Source: Paramyrothecium sp. XJ0827 (Eukaryota; Ascomycota; Sordariomycetes; Hypocreales; Stachybotryaceae). Taken from it: a DNA stretch of 64,000 nt. The DNA is taken from positions 5,146,001 to 5,210,000 of the forward strand of contig JAJFPB010000004.1 of assembly GCA_020881915.1 (NCBI GenBank), read 5' to 3'. Every line of letters begins with the position of its first letter. Position 1 is the stretch's first letter. A program made the translations under genes and the position numbers. The notes beneath the pieces are model-generated. The model had not been told where the DNA came from. It ran no database searches and saw only the letters and a program-made list of their open reading frames with translations. Below, piece by piece: positions 12,836 to 26,088 of this stretch.

Positions 12836-13460
12836 CTGCGTCTTCATTTTCCCCATTTTCCCCCACTGACATTTCGCTCTGCTTATCGGGGGGTTTCCCG
12901 AATACTTTTTTCCGCGTGTGAGAGCAACGACTATGTCGCAAACAGCTAAGACACGCATTGGTGCTCATGTTGAAGGTGTCAATTCATTTCGCCTCACAAG
13001 TAGCTGCAGCCGCACAAGAAGTTGAATCTTCCTCTCACGATTCTTTTAAAAGTTTACGCAGTCGACGGAAAATATGCTGCAACCAATTTTCGTGCCAATA
13101 AGCTTATTCGATGATGTATCTATTCGTTGTCCAATGTGTACTGCTATATATCTCAACCCCTACATGTTCGTCTATCACTCGGAGACATTCCTGCAAGCAC
13201 ACTTTATTCGGAGATGTTGGATTGCCTTCAGGATACAACGTGAACCAACATGGTCGCAGGAAGTAAAGCTCAATCAGAGAACTATTACCGTGCCTTCCTG
13301 CTACAGGAAACTTTCAGTATCCCCTTATAACGAGGTCAGGCCATTAATTCTCGCCGTTTGCACCCGATATCCCTTCTGTGTTATCTCGACGACCACATGT
13401 ACAAGTTCGTATTTCAAAGATAGCCATCATATATCCAGTCGTATAACGCATCTGCGTCCA
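12835..13460. other. Intergenic, tRNA to FMO
   Basis: No supported gene. A 131-codon rightward ORF (13074-13469) shows no family motif, no signal peptide and no partner exon, and I treat it as chance. Confidence 0.45.
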
Positions 13461-15587
13461 TCAAAGTGAAATCTCACTCTTGGACTCTTCGCCGGTAATT
13501 GTTTTCGCTACAAGCTGCAATCCTTCCACTATTGTCGTGTAAAGATAAACAATGGCACTCAGTGGACCGAAAATCATGATTGGTAAAATGGAGACTAGGA
13601 AATGGCCTGTTCTCAAAGCATGAGCGATGTTTTCACCGGCATGGAATTAGAACGAAACTTACCGAAAAACAGTGGTCGTCTCGTGATAGTTAGCCAAAAC
13701 TCCTCTGAGGTCAAGAGGTCTGCAGCCCCGTCCCAATGCCACGGACCCATGAGTCGGAACTTGGTGTTGAAGTGAGCTCCAAGGGCCCAAATGAATGGCA
13801 AACGCCATGCTCGCGAGCTCCAACTTTGGTAGGTGATTTTCAGCATGTCCCAGAAACCAGGCGCTGAGCCCATGTCGAGGGCGAGCTGGTACGCGTAACT
13901 TTCGTGGTCAACGCCATACTTAACCCTAGCATCTGGCTTGGTCAACAAACGGTAGTGTGGTTCATCCTGGTCTAGTAGTGGCCTCGGAATCTGATGTGGT
14001 GCAAGGAGGTTCAGAATCCATAGTTGTGTCTGCATTTCTGCAAGAGGCGGTATAGCACCCAACGAAGGTCGCACGAACCCTATGAAGCCAAGTGTTGGCT
14101 CCGCTCGGTTCCAAATCCCACGAACATTAGTTAGCTCTGTCACGGAGCGTGTTTCGCTGCCTTCTCCGTCGATAGCCTCCAGGAAGGGAAACTTGTGTTG
14201 GTAGCCCGTAGCATAGACGAGGATATCTGGTCGTATCACTTCGTTCTTCATTCGGTCGTACTCCAAACGTCCGTTGTCGATGAACTGGACAGTTCCTCGT
14301 TTTGTAATCTCCTCCGGCCATGGGGCCAGGTCGACCTGTCTCGAACCAACATCTGGAATAGGCGTCTGGACGAAGGCAGACCTCAAAGCATACCACCATA
14401 ACCCATGGCCAGGAACTGTTGGGCGGTACGGTTTACTGATGTACGGACACACCTTCATGGACTTATTGAAGAATACTGTTTTGTTAAGGTTTCATTAGCT
14501 TGAACATGCTTTCCGCACCCTAGGATTTGACTCACTTTTCGAGGGATGGTGTCGCTCTGGGCTGATCTCCCCAATCCACTGGTCCATGCCCGCAGTTGTA
14601 CCTGAACACACCCACAATAGCGCTTTGATGTAGTAGTGATAGTAGTCCCAAAGAATAGTATGGCTGCGAAGTTTCGGGTGCACATAAGTGGTATCGAAGA
14701 GATTGGCCCGGCTGACGTCAATCGGGATACCTGGCTCGGCAGGATCGAGTTTCCGACCAAGGATCGGAAGTAGAACTGGGCCCGGGTTCCTCTGTTGGAG
14801 ACCAAAGAGTTAGTAATTTGTAGTATCCAGCTGCGTAGGGCGATGATTGAGAAGAAGAACAGTTGTACACACCTTGGGCGCAAAATGAAAACCATCTCGA
14901 TGACACAAAACCACACGAGCTGTAGGCGACGTTATGGCAAGGTAGGCCATGTCAGCGCCAGTCTCACCAGTGCCCACTATCATCACCGATTTCCCGACGC
15001 CAAACTGCTTGCGTGCCTTGAAAGTAGAGGAATGTATCCTCAGGGGTATGTGTTCGGCGCCATTAATGTGGGGAATGTTGGGTTCCGTATGCACGCCCGA
15101 GCATATGGCAACTGCGTCACACTCCCACTCCTCCTGTGTGTCATTGCCATCCGAAGAGTAAGCTATGGTATACGATAGCGCAGCCCCTTTGGATCGCCGC
15201 CTCACTGCCATGACTTGCGTCCCTAACTTCATGTACGGCCATAATCCATAATGTGTGCAGTAGCCTTCCAGGTACTGTACATAGGACTCAGCGCTGAGGA
15301 AATCTTCTTTACCGACATGCCTGAAGTCAGAGAAGGTTGTGAGCTGCTTTGATGACACAAGCTGGTGATGATTCGATCAGCACCAGTTCAGCCTCATCTC
15401 GCCTCATACGAGGTGTACTTACCTCTGCATCTTCATATGCCCTTGCAACGAATGTACCACCAACCCGTGTTTGACCTTCAAAGAGTCGAGCCTCGACGGG
15501 GCTGCAGCCAAGGTTTGAATGCGCATTCAAGACATACTTGAGGGTCACAAGCCCAGAGGGCCCGCCACCAATAATGGCCACTCTCAT
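13461..15587 (-). CDS. Flavin-containing monooxygenase (FMO-like) with C-terminal hydrophobic segment
   Basis: FAD/NADPH-dependent monooxygenase of 622 residues in five exons: 15587-15423, 15361-14873, 14791-14536, 14475-13663 and 13606-13461. Residues 4-12 (AIIGGGPSG) form the FAD-binding Rossmann loop. IVGTGETG in exon 2 is the NADPH-binding loop. VYATGYQ in exon 4 is the ATGY signature near the FMO C-terminal part. The last exon encodes a long hydrophobic stretch with two adjacent segments, which suggests membrane anchoring. FMOs of fungal clusters hydroxylate N or S atoms, oxidise carbon centres, or insert oxygen in Baeyer-Villiger fashion; the substrate cannot be told here. The position downstream of the HR-PKS makes it a candidate tailoring enzyme, but the tRNA and about 1.2 kb lie between them, so cluster membership is inference. 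Confidence 0.92.
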
Positions 15588-17453
15588 TTTGTAACTTGGG
15601 ATGATTCCGAAATGGACACTTTGGAAAATCTTACAATCAAGCGAAACTCGAGACTTGTTATCTTATGTCCTTGCCACGCTGCTACGGGAGCATATATGTA
15701 CATGAGACCACCTTGAAGGACTCGTAACACCACGTGTCGAGGCAGCAAAGCCATCGCTGACTCTGCGCGCGGGAAAACCTTGAACATCGTCGATACTGCC
15801 AACATGATAGATACGAAAAGCCATTTCAGAGTACAGGCAAAAACCAACCGGACCTAGTGCTGACGTTGCGCGCACGAAAGAGGCACGGGACAGGGGCACT
15901 GTCGAGAGGCACAGCTAGCTCACGATCCTTCGGTTGGCCAAATGGATAAGATTGCGGGTGTCATGTGAATCAATGACAATTTGCCTTGCCACGCTCTTCT
16001 GTCTCGTCTTATCTTACAAGAAGAAACGAGCTCTAGGTGGCGTTGAATCTCCAAAAACGTAGATAGAACTGCTCCATGTGATCAATTAACCATTGGAGCT
16101 AATTTCCAATAATTCGCCCACTGTCTGCAGACATTTCAGATACCCAAACAATGTGCTTGAAATGGTATTCAGGCTGTGCGAAAATCTTTCCTGTATAGAT
16201 ACGGTTAGACGGAAGCATGTAGATGTGACATCCACCGAGCTGCATGAGAAGGAACATCCCTACAAGTCTCACAGGAAAAGTCCTCGAACTGTCATGGGTT
16301 ATTCAGCCCTATCATATTCTGTATGGTTGGTTCTTCTTGCAGAAACGGCTTTACCGCGCCCAACAGCCCGTTTAGCGTGGGTGATGTTGCTTCCAGCAGG
16401 CTCTATCCCGTAAGCGTGCCCACCACCACTTCCATCGGATGTTAATTTCGTCCAATAGTGTTAGTTCCGTCCAATGAGAAAGGATTGCCAGTATGCGAGC
16501 ATGCGGCGGAGCATCTAGTTTAGCTCAAGTGCTGTGGTTGGGAACCTTGCGTGCCCAGCCCTACCACGATGCAGGTGCATCGATTGGATGGATGACCTGT
16601 CACACGCATTTTGCAGTATCCCATGTGACGAAGATAAGCCTACCGCATATATTCATACCGGCGGCTAAAAGGAAGCCTTGCGGAGGTGATAAAGAAGTTG
16701 ATTCGCCCATGAAAAACGACAGCCTGGATTTGCTGACACACGGCCCCCAATTAAGGCAACTCAACCAACTGTGACTCCGATTGCCAGGAGGCAACAGAAA
16801 AAAGCCAGATAGAGAAACGAGGAAAATAAAGTCACCGGATCCGCTGGATTGGGGTTAGCCATCATCTGAGTTGTGGGGTCTAACACTCAGAAGCCGGGCG
16901 TTCAGTGAATTGATGCAGAAGGATTTGCGTCTTCACCTCGGACTATATTTCCAGTTTTCTTGCCCGAGTCTCGCGGTTATCGCGCGGAATATGGCAGCCC
17001 ACGGTGCGTCTTAACCATTCCTTCGAGGATAGATAAGACCCACCCCATGACAGTGATGACCGTCACGAACGGTCTCCGGCCCCATCATCTAAAGAGTTGA
17101 TGAACAGTGTTGGTTGGCACCGATACCGCAGGTGACCCAACGCTACTACACAGCCCTCCTCAGAATAAACTTAGTAATATGACGCAAGTAGTCAATCTGT
17201 AAAATAGTGTGAGCTGATTTCGTCTCCTACACTTCCATACCTTGGAGAATTACAAGCGTCCATGGCGGTGGTCTTAGTGTCTTTGCTGAGTTAAGCGAGG
17301 CAACTAGGTGGGATTTTGGCGCAAAGAGGAAATGCGAGATGTGAATTTGATGCAGAAAACTGTGTCCATGGAGGACTTGGATCTTAGTGACAAAGATTGC
17401 GTTGTTGAAAGTCAACCGATTCATAGCTATCAGACAATCTAGTGGCTAGAAAT
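15588..17453. other. Gene-poor 1.9-kb gap
   Basis: No ORF here has recognisable family character, and no intron-joined gene model could be built on either strand. It holds the FMO promoter side and the 3' flank of the NACHT-ankyrin gene. I see no tRNA, terminal repeat or transposase. Confidence 0.45.
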
Positions 17454-20400
17454 CTAATCACTGGCCTTGAACATATCCAGGATATCCTGGGACTCCACGG
17501 CAGCCGCAATATCCAGTGCTGTTCTGTGCTTTACGTCCTCTGCGTGGATGTCACAGCCCTTATCTATTAGGAACTGAAATCTGTTTAGGCTGCCCCTCAC
17601 AGGCTCAGGATATCTAGTCTTGGCATGAGTCGCCACAACATGGAGCAAGGATTGACACTGATTGTCATTAGCAAGCCAGTCCACACTATGGTCTTCAAAC
17701 AGAGTCCAGATCAAGTGCTCTTTCTGTACAGCAGCGTCGGCATCGCGCCTCTTCTGCGCTTGCACATTCGTCCAATAGTCATCAGGGTCCATCTTGCGAA
17801 GGGCTTTGCCACTGATCCCAGGGGTCATGGCATTGACTCTTCCTGTGCTGAAGAAATTAAATAGTGGCGTCTCCCCGGATTTGTTGCGCACGTTCATATC
17901 TGCTCCCAGTGAGCGAAAACGTTCAAGCAACTCCATACGTTTGCCAGTCACAAAGCCTTCGCCGCCGTTAGCCTCATCGCTGACGCAATCGATCCCCCAC
18001 AAGCCGCCAAGAAGGATGTGCAATGGTGTATTGCCTGTCTTATGATTGACGCAGCTGACATCGGCACCCGCGTCCAGCAGAACATCAATCTGTCTACCCA
18101 ATTCCCGTTTTTCATGAAGAGCACAGTGCAAAGGCATATTACCGTCCTCGTCGGGTTGATGTAGAAGGTTCGGGGCCAATTGTATGAGCCGTTTGAGGAG
18201 ACCAATCTGCAATTCATCCATCTGAGGGCGGTCTGGGTGTTCCTCGAATCCACCTGAACTAATGAATGAACTTGAAAGTAATATATGCAACGCATTCTTA
18301 TTTCGATCATCTTGCGCATAAATGTCGGCGCCTTTCTCAATGAGTAGCTCTGCCGCCGACACATGCCCAATACTACATGCGAGAAGAAACAAGGTCAGCC
18401 CTTCTGCGTCCCGTAAGTCGACGTTTAGAGTGGCGTGCTCAAGCATGTGAAACAGGAAATTACTGTCACTGCTATATGTCGATCTCCAAGATCCACTCTT
18501 CCTCGACAATGTGCGATGCATTACCGTTGTGCGCGGGTACTGGGCGTTGATATTCGCACCATGCTCTAGCAGCATGTCGAACATCTGCATGAGAACCGCG
18601 GCGCTATCATCGTCTTCCCGGCCCATCACACAGGCGATGTAGTCTATTGGATATAGTTCATCGAAGTTTTCCGGATCGTTTCTTTCCGTGCTTGACGTCT
18701 TTCCATTTGGCGCCATCTGTTCCGGTCTCTCTATGCCAACCTTGCGCATATTGGGATCCGCACCGCGGGACAGCATGAGCCGTAGCATGCCTGCGTCCTT
18801 AGTGTGGATTGCTTTCAACAATGCCGAAGGGGTAATGGTGGCACCATGTGACAGCAGCAACTCGCAAACGACCATATCGCCAACAGCACGAGATAAACAA
18901 GATGTATCGTAATTGTCAGCCGAGTTTGGGTCGGCTCCCGCCCGCAAAAGCATGGAGACGGCGACAATATTGAATCCAGGCTTTCCCACGTACTCAAGGC
19001 TTGCATTTAATGGCGTCAGCCCCCCGCCATCGCGGATCTCCGTATCGGCACCTTGCTCGAGCAGATACGGCAGTGCTTCGTGTGTCTGCCACCGGCTCTG
19101 ACGGCCTCTTCTGACGAGGCAATGTAAAGCTGAGCAGTCTCCTCGTTGCGGCTGGGAACAGTCATCTGTTCTGACACGATTCACATCGGCTCTCTTTTTC
19201 TCTACCAGGAGACGGATTACATCCATGTTAGGTTGCTCTGCAAGGCACGCTGTGATGAGCAAGGGTGTTATTTGTCCATGATTGTTGTTCCTGCGTGCCT
19301 GATTCTCATGTGTCTCGTTTTCATCCTCTAGCTCGGACAGAAGCTTGGGCGTTAGAACGATGTCGAGTAGGTTGTGGAAACCGCCACGTGCTAATATAAT
19401 GCTGAATTTCTCCCACGTTGGGTCGGAAACTTCCGTGCCAGCGCTGCCATTGACGAGCTTGGGAATCGCGCCGTATTGTCTTGAGATCATAAGCTGCAGC
19501 AATCCTCGAATGTCTCCATTTGCGATGCTTTGAAGGCCTTCTTCCCTTCTACTTAAGCATGACGATATCTCAAATCCGCATTCCAGGCTTGTGCTGAGGC
19601 CAATTGAGTTGCGGGCTCGCACCAAACATGCCACCGTGTAGTCCGATTTCTTCCTAGCAGCCGAGGCTATAGCGTCGTCAATAAACATCCGCCCTGAAGC
19701 TGGTCCACCAGTGACAAGCAACTCTAGAATCTCGTCGATACGTTCAGTTGGGAGCTGAAGACCGCTACGCGATTCTCGATCAAAAGGCCGACGCTTGTCG
19801 GAAATCAATACACCACCTGCGTTGTGACATCCCGGACTTCCATAAATCCGCCCGAGGTTGTAAGAATTTTTCTCCCACTCCTGCTGTTCATCCTCAAAGT
19901 CAGCGCAGCCGTTCCAGGCTGACCCGTCATAAGTGTCAGAGTCAACTTTGGCGCCAGCGTCGAGGAGCAGCCGCACGGTCGGAAGGCGACCCGAAGCGCA
20001 GCCATAGTAAAGGGCCGTTCGACCTTTAATATCCTTAGCGGCTAATATAGATTTGATGCTTTCAGTCTGATTCTCCGAGCTCAGCCAATCTAACAAAAGG
20101 TCAATGACATTGCTCTGCCGTGAACGCGCCGCCAGGTGAAACACTGTAAGACCCTCGTTTGTGGCTATTTTGATGTCCGCGCCTGCTGCTAGAAGCGCGG
20201 CGGTCAGGTCTTCAGAGAACGTCGACGCAATATGCAATGGTGTGACTCCATCACTGTCTGTGAAGTTGATCTTGGTGCCTTCGCAACCCAACAAATAGTT
20301 CAGGAGAACGGGGCATTTGTTACTACTGGATGTGTCATTCTTAATGAACGCTCGGTCGTTGAGCATGCAAAGAAGATGAAGAGGCGTTGTGCCGTGGTTA

Positions 20401-23400
20401 TTGGCCCTCGTTGGGCTCACTCCCAATGCTGTAATATCTTGCGCGTTGGCCGGTGAGATTCCCCACGAACAAAGAAGAGGAACTGCTTCATGCCAAATGG
20501 AGTTTCCGTCGAGATCATTCTGGGAAGGATTGACACCATACTCCACCAGGCGGCGAAGCGTATCAATATCGCCTTCCCAACTATGCACGGCGGCATGCAG
20601 TAGTGTCCGCCCACGCAAATCCGTCGTATTGAAGCGCGCGCCAGCTTTGGACATTAGTGATAGAAAGGCAGCGGCGTCTCGCTGCTGGATCCGCCCCATA
20701 ATCCAGAACAATGGAGTGCAGCCCTCGTCGTCCGCGATTTCAATGTCAGCTCTGGTGATATTCAAGAAGGCTGTAAAGTCATTCTCGTGGAAATCGAAGC
20801 CCCTCCCGGATCCCAACATGTGCAATGCAGTCTGGCCCTTCTTGTTGCGACCATTGACGGATACACCACTATTGACAAGCCTCTGCAGAACGGATCGCCC
20901 AGGGTCTTCCGCGATTTTCTCCACTCTTGCTACATAATGCAAAGCGCTATTACCCTTTTCATCTATGACAGCAACATCTGCGCCCATATCCAGTAGTTTT
21001 ATGGCTCGTTGCGCCCACAGCTCGCTTGAATAATATATTGACGAAGATAGAGGGTCCAGCATTCGAAGTAGCAGTGTCTGACCTTGTTGAATCGACCGCG
21101 CATTTATATCAATATTCTCAAGGAGAAGCTGCATTACGTCGCTATCCCTGGTGAGAAACAACAGGGTATCCCCTCTCCAATCCATCGCGTTGATATCTGC
21201 TCCAGCTTCCAAAAGGCAACGTGCGGCAACTGCGTCATCGACTTGATGGAGGGGAGTCCTTTTGCGTGAATCGACTTGATACACTGTCGAAACTTGTCAG
21301 CGTGTTTGCTGAGGCTGAACAGTAGATGCCATAATACAGTTCAAAGTGAACGAGGGAGGGGAGTGTGCAGCTAGAAGACTAAATAGAGCAAGGCGAGCAG
21401 ACTATGGACGACTAACCATTCGCGTTGGCTTCTAGGACCAGTCGAAAGCATTCTCTTGTGTCTTCATTGCTCGGCATCTCTTCACTGTGAAGACGGTTGT
21501 GGTTCCTATTAGCTATAGCATGTAAAACATTTAAACCTTTGTCATCCGGTCCATCTGGTGAATCGCACCAGTCACTGTTCGAGTTATGAAGCACATTTGG
21601 ATTTGCACCAGCGTTAAGAAGGACTTGTACCAGCCTTGGGTTGCGCCGTGCACAAGCTGCAAACAATGGAGTCATTGGCAGGTCTGAAAATTTCTCGGTA
21701 CTCTTGGCATTGATGTCTGCCAGACCTGTCTGGAGAATCATCTCCACGATTCGGGGATTTTGGCCACCAGTGACAGCCCAGAAGAGTGCCATGTTCGCCT
21801 CTTTTGAAGTTCTAATGTATGGCAACAACACTTCGACCATTTCCTCGTAGCCAACAGCGGCTTTCATTGGCGGATTCCACCGCAAGCCTTCTGAAAAGTC
21901 CATGAGGCGTTCGTTTTCCCCCAAGTTCTTCCAAGGATCAGCACCGGCTTCCAGCAGAATGCGAGCAACCGTTGGCCGGAAAGTCAATCCATAATTTTGA
22001 CGCAAGGTCGCATGGAGAGGTGTCGATCCATGGCTGTCATACTCGTTCAGGTCGAGTGCATATCGAACCAGCAAGCGGATCATCTCCTCACTGCCTCGAA
22101 CCACGGCAAGATGCAGTGGAGATTCATCGCCGATGCCATTGTATTTAGTCAAATCACCAACCTGGCTATCCAAAAGGCTTGCGGCAAAAGGGATGAGATT
22201 CAACTCGATCGCGAGGCGAAGGGTTTCGGCGGGACGTAGCCGTCCGTCGCTATCGGGACTGCCCAAGCTTTTTGACTCGGCAAAAAGAGCAAGCTTCTCC
22301 GTATAATCCGCTTTTTCAAACAGCCTGTGCAGGGCCTCATTGATCTCGTGCGAATCGTGGCCAAGCGTAGTGGCTTTCTTGATGTGTACATGCCAGTTAT
22401 CCACGGCATAGTTTGTAAAGGGAGTGTAGATCTGGTTGCGGTCAAGCCGTCTTTCAAATCTCGAAAGCCTTCGGTCCGCTAGCTTCACTAGGTCCAAGCA
22501 GCCTGAATTAAGATATGAAAGACAAAGCATCGCCATAAGGTTTTGTGTTGAACGAGGCTCGAATGTGAAATGATCTTGCTTGTCTCCGGAATCGCTCGCG
22601 ATTCCAAGGAGATACTCTGTGAGCGAGTGATGGACAACACGGACTGTCTCATCAGGTAGGATCTGCAACAGAGGCCCGCAAGTCTGTCGTAAAAGGTCTT
22701 TAAGTTTCCCTGCGTCCTTGCCATACTCCTTTTGAGTGACAGCGATACAATCTGCTATCTCAAGCAGGCGTAAAGGTCGCGTCGCGTGGGTGACAAGCTG
22801 TAGAATTAGGATCTGAAGCTCTTCAGGAACGCCTGTGCGCCGCAAATGCTCCCCCATGAGGTTGCCGTACATAATGGTTAGATCTGCGGGTAGTTCATGG
22901 AGTGCTTCTCGGATCTCGGTATCATCTTGCAGGTCGGAAATCGCATCCAATGCTAACCTGGCGTACAGAAACAAGCCATCTGCCTTTTTCAGCAGGCTGT
23001 TTACTATATTGGCGTGACTCTCAGGTGGTGCAAGCGACCGAGAAATCCTGTGCCAAAGGTAGGCGGAGATGTCAGGCTTGATCAGCTCCTTGTCAAGGCG
23101 AACATCCAGCACACTCAAGTTCCTGATGATCCTCTCCACAGTAACAACGGGTCGACTGGTGATGATGACTTTGATTTCGCCAGGCCTCCAACGTCCAAGT
23201 TCGTCGATTAACCCAAGAAAGGACCCGAGGAGAGTTTGGTCCATCTCATCAAGCGCATCTGCCACGCAGTAAACCCTTGGAAACTCTGCCAACGCCACGC
23301 GCAGAAATTGAAGCAACTCAGAAGAGTCGAGGCTGGCTGCCTCCTTACTCAGCTGGTCCTTCAAAGCCAACTGCAATGGCGGGCTAAACTCCAGCACCTG

Positions 23401-23908
23401 CGCGAGCCAGTCGCGCAAAGCGGCCTCTGGGCGATGGTTCGCGGCGATGGTATGTCGGAAGAAGAAGTAGAGGACGGGGCAGCCATCCCTGGCCAAATAC
23501 TCGATGAGGGTTGCAGTGAGGACAGATTTGCCAACTCCGGGGATTCCTGACAATGAGTCAACAGAAACGAGTATCTAGAGTAAGGAGGAATCCCTCGTGC
23601 GATGCCGTACCTCGTATCCAGAGGATCCCATCCTCGGAGCCATCATGCCACTGCTGAAAGACGGGTAAGGTGTGGCACCACTCGCCAGTTCCCTTGTGGT
23701 GGGAGGACAAGTGTCTCTGGTACTCGCTTCCTTCGTGAGCATATTGCGTAGGATTTAGCCAAGCTCGAATGTCGGCGAGAGTTTTTCGAGGCTGCGGCAA
23801 AATGTGGGATGAATTGAAGTCGGCAATGTCGTGGCGATCGATCATGACCATGTCCTTGAGCGACTCATCCGATTCGCTACGCAGCATGTCAACACTGCTT
23901 TGATCCAT
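17454..23908 (-). CDS. NACHT-ankyrin NLR-like STAND protein
   Basis: Fungal NLR-like receptor of 2,085 residues in three exons: 23908-23611, 23546-21417 and 21283-17454, with introns of 64 and 133 nt. The phases join exactly. The first intron lies immediately before the P-loop GIPGVGKS. The NACHT domain follows, with Walker B-like VADALDEMD and the sensor-like VIITSRP. The C-terminal two thirds is a long ankyrin array, with many TPLH-type turns such as TALHML, TTPLHLLC, VTPLHIAS, MPLHCAL and NTPLHILL. The N-terminal exon has the tryptophan-rich EYQRHLSS...QWHD segment common before fungal NACHT domains, but no recognised effector domain. Fungal NLRs are linked to non-self recognition and regulated cell death; that role here is inference. 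The ATG at 24016 is an alternative start adding 36 residues. Further upstream exons cannot be excluded. Confidence 0.9.
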
Positions 23909-24741
23909 CTTTGACAAAATATTGAAGATGATGGAGCTGAGTGTTTCCTCTCTATTAGATTTTTGGTGCGGGGAACAAGGAGTGCAATTAATCCAGTCCA
24001 AGCTAACAGGCAGCAACGGGGGCAGCCGAATCCATGTTCATCAATAGCCTATTCAGGGGACGTGTGAGTTGGATACAGCATTCAATCGATCCACGCCTTT
24101 TTGTGACTCATGGGCTCATGCAGCCTTGCACTGACCTCATTCTCTACGCATAGACCCCAGCTATCGAGGCTTCCGTGCATGTGAAACCGACACGGACAAT
24201 GCCGTAGATGATGTCGCCACATAGTAATCGCACGACTATAGGTTGTCGTTACGAAAGCAGTGTATCACCTTAAATGAAGCCACAAATTGATTTGAATTTT
24301 TTTTTCTTACATCTTTTTTTAATCTATACATCTGACAGAACAGAACGGCATACCGACATTCTCGTTGTCGAGTCCTTTACATCTTAGATTGACACAGCAT
24401 GCTTCAATTAGCACTCAGAACCGAGTCACCATTCTCAAGAGAGTCATTACTTCAATTGACTCTTGGATCACTGGGAAGGGCGCCGTGGCCACTGTGAAGT
24501 TCTCGGGCCCCAACGAGGACAGATTGAGCTTGTGCGATCCATAAGCAGTCAGCAAAACCAAGTGGGGCGGAAGGGGTTCACGTAGGATTCGCGTTCCCAA
24601 AAGGGGACGTGGCCGACGTTGGTTTAGGCAGCATATGTTGGACTCAATGGTGGCCTTTTTCGATCCCAGGCCATATGAACGTTGCAACAACAATGAAATT
24701 GCTGAGATTGATTGACAACGACTCTTGAACGGGACGCCAGA
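23909..24741. other. Divergent intergenic region with T-rich tracts
   Basis: Sits between the leftward NACHT-ankyrin gene and the rightward secreted protein, so it probably contains both promoters. Homopolymer T tracts occur near 24,295-24,320. No gene is supported. Confidence 0.45.
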
Positions 24742-26088
24742 ATGAATATTCCATTCCTTCTTCTGCTGCTGGTCGGCTTTGGCTTCACATCTGGCTCCTT
24801 GGACAGCCCTGATGGCCCATGCACATCCACGCTCGAGGTAACCGTACCCAACTATTCCACGAACGGTTTCCCTTCAACTATGGCTTCCGTCCACGAGCAT
24901 CTACTTGTTTGCCCAGCCACTACATCCCTGGATCTCCGGGTCACTCTGCTTGGATGTAGTGAATGGCCGGATCGCTGGAGCTTACCGTTCCCACTGGCGG
25001 GCGGGATAAGGTATCCCAATCTTACTTCCCTGGCCTTAGAGGGCTACAAGTTTGGGGAACGAGAGTGGGAGAGAGCTAAGCCGGGGGGCTCTGAGAATAG
25101 TCTGCACATTCCTTGGTGGGAAACAGGATTGCAGTGGCTATTCAGTGGTGGGGGATTCAAGTTCATGAAAATGTGGCTCACGATACCGGTGACCAAGCGA
25201 AACCACACCAACATTCAACTGTGGCTTGAGGCTATGGATTGGTCACATTTGGTGAGTCTCGATCTCGCAAGTGGAGTGACGGAGCATGTCGCGGGTGTGG
25301 TACCCTCACACTTGACGAACCTCAAGCATTTGGGTATCCACGGAGGCTACGCGGAAAATCTTGCCCATGCGGCGAAGTTTATTGCATCATTACCCTCGTC
25401 GCTGGAGAGGCTGGTTTGGCGAAACGCCTGGCGCGGACAAAACGATGCTCTAGAAGAGATCTTCGAGAAACATGGCCCAACTCTTGAAAGCCTCGAGCTC
25501 CGCTATGACGAAGGATCCCTCGCCCCACCGATTTTAAGCAAAGAAGAAATAAGAATGATTGGTGAAAAGGCCAGTAAGCTACAGAGTATTAGCATCAACC
25601 TTCACCGAAACGGGACGTGGCCATGGGATACCCTCGAGGCACTGGCAGGTTCCCTGAAATCGGTGGAGACAGCCACACTGTGGTTGGAGTTGGCCAGTGA
25701 CTGCCAACGAGGAGGTCCCAAGTATGACTACCGGTGGGAACGTGGACAAGGTGCCGCATGCAAAGATCACAGACTCCGAGAACCGCTGCTCAACGCGAGA
25801 TCCGCCACCGAGGTATTCGAATTTTTGCGAGCCAAGAACGGCGATGGAAACCTTCGCCAGGTTACGTTCTATGCAGGCGATTGGAGACGGCCGTGGGATG
25901 GACCAATCTACGAGCCTGACTGGCTGGAAGGACAGCGAGTAAAAGTTGTCTGTGACACTTTGGATCGTACCCAGAACCATCCTTCTGGACGTCAAAGTCG
26001 GCCTTGTACGGTCGTAACTAGGGATGTCGACGAATACTTGAACCATGAAACCTGGAGTGCGGAATTCAAGTTGCCTGACTTGAGATAG
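24742..26088 (+). CDS. Secreted leucine-rich-repeat-like protein, unknown function
   Basis: Intronless ORF. I place the start at the second in-frame ATG (24742) because MNIPFLLLLLVGFGF is a clear signal-peptide core; the first ATG (24712) would put ten polar, charged residues before it. The mature part of about 425 residues shows degenerate leucine-rich spacing (PNLTSLALEGY, LTNLKHLGIHGG, LPSSLERLVW, LESLELRY), like LRR segments of fungal F-box-type proteins, but no F-box is present. Several Asn-x-Ser/Thr sites and scattered cysteines fit secretion. I do not recognise a named family. A cell-surface or extracellular binding protein is a reasonable guess. Confidence 0.7.
   Translation: MNIPFLLLLLVGFGFTSGSLDSPDGPCTSTLEVTVPNYSTNGFPSTMASVHEHLLVCPATTSLDLRVTLLGCSEWPDRWSLPFPLAGGIRYPNLTSLALEGYKFGEREWERAKPGGSENSLHIPWWETGLQWLFSGGGFKFMKMWLTIPVTKRNHTNIQLWLEAMDWSHLVSLDLASGVTEHVAGVVPSHLTNLKHLGIHGGYAENLAHAAKFIASLPSSLERLVWRNAWRGQNDALEEIFEKHGPTLESLELRYDEGSLAPPILSKEEIRMIGEKASKLQSISINLHRNGTWPWDTLEALAGSLKSVETATLWLELASDCQRGGPKYDYRWERGQGAACKDHRLREPLLNARSATEVFEFLRAKNGDGNLRQVTFYAGDWRRPWDGPIYEPDWLEGQRVKVVCDTLDRTQNHPSGRQSRPCTVVTRDVDEYLNHETWSAEFKLPDLR

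Noticed and set aside
13074..13469. Small gene of 131 codons between the tRNA and the FMO
   Set aside because: No motif, no signal peptide, unusual composition, and it overlaps the 3' end of the FMO.
21284..21416. Two separate genes (NACHT protein and ankyrin protein)
   Set aside because: A 133-nt GT-AG intron joins the frames exactly and the ankyrin repeats continue across it.
24415..24851. Leftward ORFs upstream of the secreted LRR-like gene
   Set aside because: They overlap each other and the start of a well-supported gene and have no family features.
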